From assembly GCF_009727055.1 (NCBI RefSeq), contig NC_052354.1, positions 53,366,960-53,430,959 of the forward strand: a DNA stretch of 64,000 nucleotides, read 5' to 3'. Within the stretch, counting starts at the first letter, position 1. Each line of letters starts with the position of its first letter. Origin of the DNA: Benincasa hispida (Eukaryota > Streptophyta > Magnoliopsida > Cucurbitales > Cucurbitaceae). Of the stretch, positions 57,387 to 64,000 are shown piece by piece. The translations under genes were made by a program, and so were the position numbers. The notes below the pieces were generated by a model, which worked only from the letters and a program-made list of their open reading frames with translations, searched no databases and was not told where the DNA came from.

Positions 57387-59935
57387 TGTTTGGGATTTGG
57401 TGTGTCCTAATTCTCTCGGAGTCTCGTTGTTTTTTAAAGATACACATTGTTTCCAATGAATAAATAAATGTTATTTAATTTTGGCTTTTACTCGTAATTT
57501 AATAAACAAAGCTCCTTGGTTATCTTAATGTGAACTTAAGCATGTTAATAATGAATATACAAGTGATGGAGTCATGACCTTAATAGTGATGAACCTAAAA
57601 AAATCGTCTGTATAAGTTATAGGATTAAAGGTTGTGTGATTTACACTAATCCTGTGACTTACACTATCGGATAAAAAACCCGCCTTTGTAAAGAGGTTTT
57701 GACAAAAGTGTTGTATATATAACTACAGAAATGGATACTTATGCCTGAACATGATATCATGTGTGAGGATTGTGGAGCGGGCGCGTTGTAACCCTACTAC
57801 AGAAAGAGTTTGTATAAGGTAACTGAGAACCATGAGATGACATAGATATAAATGTAATATCAATTGCACGTTGGATTACATGAGGACTTGCATCTCACCT
57901 TAATATGAACAATAGGTGACACGACCTCAAATCTGAGTGATTTTATAGAATACTCCTGCCTTTTGGATGGCGGATCCAAAACTTATATTGAGTTTAGTGG
58001 GGTGAGAGTAGCCTAGATTTGCTACATCAACATGCACTACGCTTTTGGGGACTTGTCTGAATTTGTGAGACTGGTTGAGTCTACCAATTCATCAATATGA
58101 AAATTCTACTTCATTTCTCAAATGCAGGGATAAGTAGATGCAGATTGCTCTCTTAAAGGGACTGATTTCCGGAGGCTTGAATTCAATATGTGACCGTACG
58201 AACTCTTCTCTTTGGATGGTAAGACTCATTCTTAGGACCATGACTTAGTTATAGATGGGATACAGTACTTTAATGGATGATTTTAGAGTAACTAAGGGAA
58301 TTAAGTTGATTCGAACCACTGTATTACGAGAGTGATCTTGAGGAAGGCGAATTAGTCTGCACTTGTACTTACGCAGTTTGGTTTAATGTCAATGTAATGT
58401 GTGAAGATGGAAACATAAATATAATCCTTGTAGTGAGAGAGTTTAAGCTGTGATCATTTAGTGTGTACGTTGACCTGCAGTTAACGAATGGTGGATCCGT
58501 GACTAAAGAAGAGTTTAGTCAGTTATTCACGTACCGTTGGAGCTTTGGATCTACAGGTCCATGAGGTCCCTACTTGGTCATAGTCTTGGATTCAATTTTG
58601 ATTATATGTGATATAATCGGTATGATGTATGAGATACATCTAGTGGAGGATTGATGTAAATGAGATTTTATCCAATTCTATACAATGATACATGAATAGG
58701 AATAGACGACTATTGTTAATTATGTTTATGAGATGAAATATCTTAACTATAATGTTTGATAATCAGTGACCTTTTGTATGATAAGTTAGTTATCATTCTA
58801 TTGTTCTCATATAATATTGAATTATTTACGTAAATTAATGTATTTTTGCTTTTCAATAACTAAGTGTGTAGAGGTGATTATTTGATCATAGTAACCGGTG
58901 AGTTTAACCAAGGAAATTGATTATTGCTTATTTTGAAAAGAGAAGTGTTCACAAAGAGTTTTTAAAAAGAGATTCTGACGTTGTCTATCATTCGGACAAA
59001 AAGAACTCACATGGAAGTTACTTTCAAGTAATAACAGATTTAACTAATACGACGGGCTTGACGCTAACGTACGTAGGCAGGCTAACAAGATCGATGAAGC
59101 AGTTAGTTTAAATGATCATACAACTTGTTATAATGTTTGGCAATGACTTTGTCTAGACGATCGCTGAGGCCCAAGTAAACGATGTTAGTTAGATATCGGC
59201 CGAGCTTAAAATGATAGAGCTGAAACGAATCACATAGCTTTTGCTAAGCGGATCGATGCTTTATGTGATTGAATTGGGCAACTACGACCTAGTATAACGA
59301 TAGGTCTTCCGACTTCTTCCACTCGCGCAGTCATATAATGCACCGATCGTTGTTTCCGAACATACAACGCATCGTCTTGGCTCATCACCATAGTCCGAAC
59401 GGCTATCGCCTCTGTGATTTCTCTCACTACCTAAGGATACAGTAGTGTGCCCGTGTTGAATCTGGTGTCAGATCACACTCGGGACAACGATCGAGTTTCC
59501 CGGAGGCCGTTATTCGTGGTGCTGTGGAGGCCGCTTGTAGTGGAGCATTCTGAAGACATTCGTTGTTGACGCGGAGATGAGATAGTTGGACTGAGGAGAT
59601 CGTTGCAGGTATGGTGGTGACAGGATGGTGTGTTGATGTTTGCGTACGTGTAGATTGGTTGCTTTTGTGTTCGCTATTATGTTTGAGTGGTGTCTTCGGA
59701 GGTGGGGAGACTTTCTGCCTTGTTAAGTTACAGTTTTTCCGTGCTAATATATTTTGATGTTTATGATTGCTGTGATTTATTTCTTCTTGATTTATAATTG
59801 CCATATCGCAGTTTGTGTTCAAAGTTACTGTAATGTCTGTTGGTATGTTGACATGTATGATTGTAATTTGTGAATCGTACAGTCTGCTTCCAGCTATACT
59901 CATGGAAGTGATTCTCATCGTTTTTCGATATATCA
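57387..59935 (+). mobile_element. 5' LTR of a plus-strand element, recurrent family
   Basis: It starts TGTTTGGGATTTGGTGTGTC, then CTCGTTGTTTTTTAAAGATA, GGTCCATGAGGTCCC, GATGTATGAGATACATC. It ends CATGGAAGTGATTCTCATCG with a decayed ...ATATCA near 59935. The order is that of the 27469-29560 solo LTR in reverse. It is about 450 bp longer, mostly in the 58860-59500 part. Directly after it, CAATTGAGCGCTAAAGAGCG resembles a decayed copia primer-binding site (TGGTATCAGAGC type). Confidence 0.78.
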
Positions 59936-62690
59936 CTATACAATTGAGCGCTAAAGAGCGAATATTCTATTAAATATTCCTAAATATTATCATATTTAAA
60001 AAGTATGTTCTAAATTGAAACATAATGAAATCTATTGGTTTTTTTAGCATGTCGCGGTGGGTTTCTGCATTTTTAGTTAATCGTTTTTTTGCATTTGTTG
60101 GCTGGATTTGAATGATATGTTTTGGGTTTAAAATTGTTTTTTTTTTTTTTTAAAGCTTTTCGTCATCTATCATAAGTGTTCCAACGATATATCGGCCTCT
60201 TGCATTTTGGCAAAATTAACTTTGCTCGATCGAGTCTGGTAATTCGAAAAAGTTCGAGTTCGTCGAGTCGTTCATGATGAATGCTTCGGCACATGGCGAT
60301 GCAAGTTCATGAATGAAGAAGATGACAAGCATTGATCAGATCGTGTATGCTCAGGTAAATGATTGTATGAAATTTTACTAGCGATCGTTTTAGATATTTT
60401 ATTAGACGATCGTGTAGTATTTTCTAATCGATTGTTTAGCTAATGCTAAGCGATGGGGTAAATCGTTTACTAATATCGCGTGGCATTGGTTGCACGATTT
60501 GAGTAGGCGTTGGAGGTAGGTGATCGTAGTGGAAGCATGCGATGCTCGTCGTTTAGTAAAGGCGTGCACTAGACGATGCGTAGTTAACAAGCTTCTCTTG
60601 TTGATCTACCTATCGATCGCACGTATGCGATATGGAGGAAACGCTAGTGTAAAGCAATTCACTTAGGCATGGTGCTTCGCGACATCGTAGTCGCTTAGAG
60701 CGATCGCGGAAGGCGGGCGTCGTGCGGATAGCGCGCTAAGCGATCGTGTACTTCAAGCTTCATTGATTAGTAAAGGTACACGATCGTGTTGTAATGGCTA
60801 AACGATCGTTTGGATTTTTCTAGACGATCGTATAGTAATACTAAACGACTGTTTAACTCTAGGAGCGCTGGTAAGTGATAGAGCAAAGAATTTGTTTTAT
60901 CGTGTAGACGATCGCGGGGTGCTTAGTACATGATATATTTTTGAAGAATCGATGCTTTGCCGAGCGGTTCAAGACTCGGTTCGCCTGTTTGAACCGGAGA
61001 CTCCCTGTCTTTGTAATAGTTAGCTTTCCGTTTTGTTTTTTAAGGCAATTTTACCTGGTTCATCAACTTTTATTGCTTATACATGTGGTGTATGGTACTT
61101 CTATGTCAAAGTGTTTGTCATATAGTTAAAAACCCACCTTAGGTTTTGCAAATACTCATGCATCATGTCTTATAAATGTTATAATCTTGCATGAAGAAAT
61201 TACTTGAAATCATGCGCATGCATCATGAAATATAAGAGTTATATTTTGCATGCATTGAGCATTATCATGCATCATTCTTTTATTACAAATGTTATAGTCT
61301 AAGGGTGAATGGAAGCATGTTTTGCTTGTTTCATTGTGGTTTTGTATGAGTGTTATATAAAAGAAGTAGCAACGAATGGACAATGCATTGAGCATGACAC
61401 CTAGGCCATTTATAAGCGTTATGAATGCCTTGCATGTGTTAGCTTCGCATTGTGGTTGTTTTCGTTTATAAGTGTTATAAAGGAAATTAGACCTCAAATC
61501 AATAATTCAGAGTTGCATGCGAAATTAGGTTGAACTCAAGTTTTTTAAAAGGGTTTTAAAATTGAATTGAGATAGACCTAAGTTCAAATGGTTCTAAAGA
61601 GTTTAGTAACCTAGATTAATCTTTTAAAATCAGTTTAATAGGATTAAATTGGTTGAATAAAATATTAAATTTGTTGTAAATCTATCTATAAGGGGTCTTT
61701 TGTCTAAGGCAGGTTCTGGCTAGGCTGAGGTTCTTAAGTTGACGGAAACATAACACCCCTACCTGGGAACCTACATGGAAAGGTGAATTAGATAAATTTT
61801 CAACAAGCATGCGGCGCTTTGGTCAAAGACTCTGTTAAAGAGTTTAATGGATGATGATCAAAATTTGTTCAACTACCCAAGGTAAAAGTTACTCTTGGAA
61901 AAACCTAAAAGTCACTTAGTTAAAATCCTTAGCCGTGTTTTTTCTAAGTAAACTAAACCCTAGGTTATAAAATACTCAGTGGGAGGAGGAGGCGTATCAG
62001 ATATGTCTACGATTCCATTCACGTTTCTCCCTGTATGTTCACACCGTGAGATTCATGCTTGGCCTCGAGATGCCCCAAGATGCATCCCCTTTCGGATGGT
62101 GTTTGCATGAGTCAATATCAAGGTGGACGGAGAGAGTATTTATAGTAAGTGTGTGAAGGGTGTGTGCCAACACGTCCTATGGTCTCTGTCATTGGTTCAC
62201 ACCGTGAAATTATTATGTACGCCCTCGTGTCGCCTTCGATGCAGCCCCCTTCGGATGGGTTTTGTGCAGTTGGTCAATATCAAGGTGAACTCCAGAAATG
62301 AATAGAGTCGCTTTAGGTTTTGCCCTAATCGGATTTTTTTCCTTCGGATTGGCCTTTTGGGACGGACCTCTAGGGCTTAAAATGGTGGGTCACATTTACG
62401 GGAGATTGTGAAGTAAGTTAATGATCTCTTGGCTAAATCATGATGGCTAGTCATTATAGGAACAAGAGTTGTTATGGTATTAATGACTGGTTGAGATCTT
62501 CTCAATTCAGAGGAGGGATAACTGACCTCCCTTCGGCGGCTTTTGTCCTAAACCTTTGAAGCGTCGTTGCGAAACTAGATGTCACATGGGGTTCATGTTA
62601 GTTTTGCTAAAATCTTATTGGATGTTGTTTTGTTTTACAATGGGTATTTGCTTAAAACCTAACGTAGGTCAATGTGTTTTTCTTTTCAGC
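59936..62690 (+). mobile_element. Long leader of the plus-strand element, with CGATCG cluster and tandem modules
   Basis: Non-coding. At 60227-60914 it has ten CGATCG words (60227, 60382, 60407, 60614, 60701, 60741, 60781, 60803, 60825, 60909). At about 61150-61490 degenerate units of CATGCATCATG and TATAAGTGTTATA repeat. At about 62035-62300 a module with TTCGGATGG and GTCAATATCAAGGTG occurs twice. The part 61690-62690 matches the leader of the minus-strand element at 17511-18480. A TATTTATAGTAAGTG word lies at 62139, inside that shared part. Confidence 0.7.
61150..61490. repeat. Degenerate tandem repeat with CATGCATCATG and TATAAGTGTTATA words
   Basis: Four to five diverged units of roughly 60-100 bases each contain a GCATGCATCATG-like word and a TATAA(A/G)(T/A)GTTATA-like word (TATAAATGTTATAATC, TATAAGAGTTATATTT, TATAAGCGTTATGAAT, TATAAGTGTTATAAAG). 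Confidence 0.6.
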
Positions 62691-62695
62691 AACTC

Positions 62696-64000
62696 GTTAA
62701 TATTTCTGTTTAAAGCTTTTAAAAATGACCGATTTATTACAGTGGAAAGAATCGTGTGAAACGAAATTCGTGGCAAACGACCTCCATCCCACTACTCTCC
62801 AAAAGGGGAGACAAGACAGTAAATATGATTTATTAGTCTTTGAGACATGTCTGGTAGAGAATGATGATTCTGCCTGAATCCTTGATTCAGGTGCTACCAA
62901 TCATGTCAGTTCCTCTTACCAAGGATTTAGTTCCTGGAAAACGTTGCCACAGGGAGAGATGACTCTTCGAGTCGGTAATGGTGAGGTTGTTTCAGCTGTT
63001 GCTGTAGGCAAGCTGAAGTTAATTGTTGACAAGAAATGTTATCTATTACTGGATAATGTTTTTATAGTTCCTCATATTAAGATAAACTTAATTTCGGTTT
63101 CTTGTCTCATTGAACAAGGCTATACCGTCCCCTTTTCTGAGAATAAAGTGTTTATTTTCAAGAATGGAATGGAGATTGGTTCTGGTTCAATGGAAAATAA
63201 TTTATATGTACTAAGTTCGTTAGTCATAAAAGTCTTGTTTAACACTGAAATGTTCAATACGGCAAGAACAGCTAAAAGATCAAAGGTTTCTCCAAAGGAA
63301 AATGCCCATCTTTGACGTAGTGGTGGAGAGTATATGGACCTCCAATTCCAAAACTATATGATAGAACATGGGATTGCGTCCCAACTCTCGTCCCAGGTAC
63401 ACCTCAGCAGAATGGTGTATCAGAAAGGAGAAACAGGACCTTATTGAACATGGTTCGGTTTATGATGAGTTATGCTCATCTTCCAGACACGTTTTGGGGT
63501 TATGCAGTGCAGACTGCATGTTATTTCCTAAACAACGTTCCTGCAAAAAGTATTTATGAAACACCTATTGAGTTATGGAGAGGCCGTAAAGGTGGTTTAC
63601 GCCACTTTAGGATTTGGGGCTGTCTGGCACATGTGCTAGTGACTAACCCAAAGAAGTTGGAACCGCGTTCGAAGGTTTACCTCTTTGTGGGCTACCCCAA
63701 GGAAACGAGAGGAGGATACTTCTTTGATCCAAGTGAGACCAAAAGTGTTTGTTTCCAATAATGCTATCTTCTTGGAAGAAGATCACATGAGGGATCATAA
63801 GCCACGAAGTAAGCTCGTTTTACGTGAGATCTCTAGTGAGACTGAGACTACTGAGGGTTCAACAAGAGTTGTTGAGGTCGGGACATCTAGTCAACCAGCT
63901 CAAGAGTTGAGACTGCCTCGACATAGTGGGAGGGTTATGAACCCACTGGATCGCTACATGGGTCTGACTGAAGCCCAAAACGTCATTACGAATGATGGGG
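62696..64000 (+). pseudogene. Plus-strand copia polyprotein with internal deletions, cut by window end
   Basis: Text starts M-T-D-L-L-Q-W-K-E-S (62726), a short gag start, then jumps to K-Y-D-L-L-V-F-E-T-C-L-V-E-N-D-D-S-A, so gag with its zinc knuckle is missing. The protease reads I-L-D-S-G-A-T-N-H-V-S (about 62878-62910) with D-S-G kept, though the Trp before it is a stop (TGA). The open frame 62944-63315 covers LRVGNGEVVSAVAVGKLKLI to NLYVLSS and breaks into GGEYMDLQFQNYMIEHGIAS (63327-63385), so the GAG-pre-integrase and part of the integrase core are deleted. The frame at 63444-63761 continues integrase text (RFMMSYAHLPDTFWGYAVQT, KLEPRSKVYLFVGYPKETRG). RT would lie beyond the window. 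Confidence 0.85.

Noticed and set aside
59427..59936. A 169-aa minus-strand open frame
   Set aside because: It lies antisense inside the 3' part of an LTR of the recurrent family, is rich in Thr/Asn/His, and has no domain. It is a by-product of the GC-richer LTR end.

Overview
This window looks like nuclear DNA of a dicot plant. It is AT-rich, has spliced genes with GT-AG introns, and is dominated by transposable elements, most of them copia-type LTR retrotransposons. The style of the copia polyprotein and of the LTRs suggests a cucurbit (Cucurbitaceae). That is an inference from family resemblance, not a species call.

Only three genes look functional. (1) A minus-strand phytocyanin-like GPI-anchored protein with two cupredoxin-like domains (32023-33576, 3 exons, 332 aa). 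(2) A minus-strand GH17 glucan endo-1,3-beta-glucosidase (36500-39226, 3 exons, 387 aa). (3) A plus-strand thylakoid lumen protein of the TL16/MPH2 type (48099-50868, 4 exons, 237 aa). All exon joins were worked out by hand, and all three keep an open frame across their splice sites. They form a low-TE island at about 32-51 kb between two TE-dense blocks.

Left block (1-30286). It starts in an LTR (1-236) that sits in a MITE. Next comes a decayed Mutator-like transposase C-terminus followed by a decayed plant mobile domain (PMD/MAIN-like) gene. An AT-rich stretch with MITE relics follows. From about 8.5 kb there are rearranged copia sequences, including a ~2.97-kb tandem duplication (9422-12390 and 12391-15354), a degenerate minus-strand copia element with a long leader, and a three-level nest. 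In the nest, an outer LTR ending at 30286 holds two solo LTRs of the same family (20544-27414 and 27469-29560). The first of these holds a 4851-bp CACTA element (21221-26071) that carries exons of a kinesin-14 gene. Target-site duplications support each step, and an empty-site copy of the CACTA target lies at about 19924.

Right block (45430-64000). This contains a LINE RNase H relic, another LTR relic, and a second copia lineage in minus orientation with a short 219-bp 3' LTR (51472-51690). Its gag is split by a solo LTR (55099-57173) and then by a plus-strand element of the recurrent LTR family (5' LTR 57387-59935), which runs off the window. The solo LTR and this 5' LTR are head-to-head with a 213-bp spacer, giving a ~2-kb inverted repeat. 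The recurrent LTR/leader family carries dense clusters of the palindrome CGATCG, its oddest sequence feature. No CRISPR, operon, prokaryotic signal, rRNA or true tRNA gene was seen.
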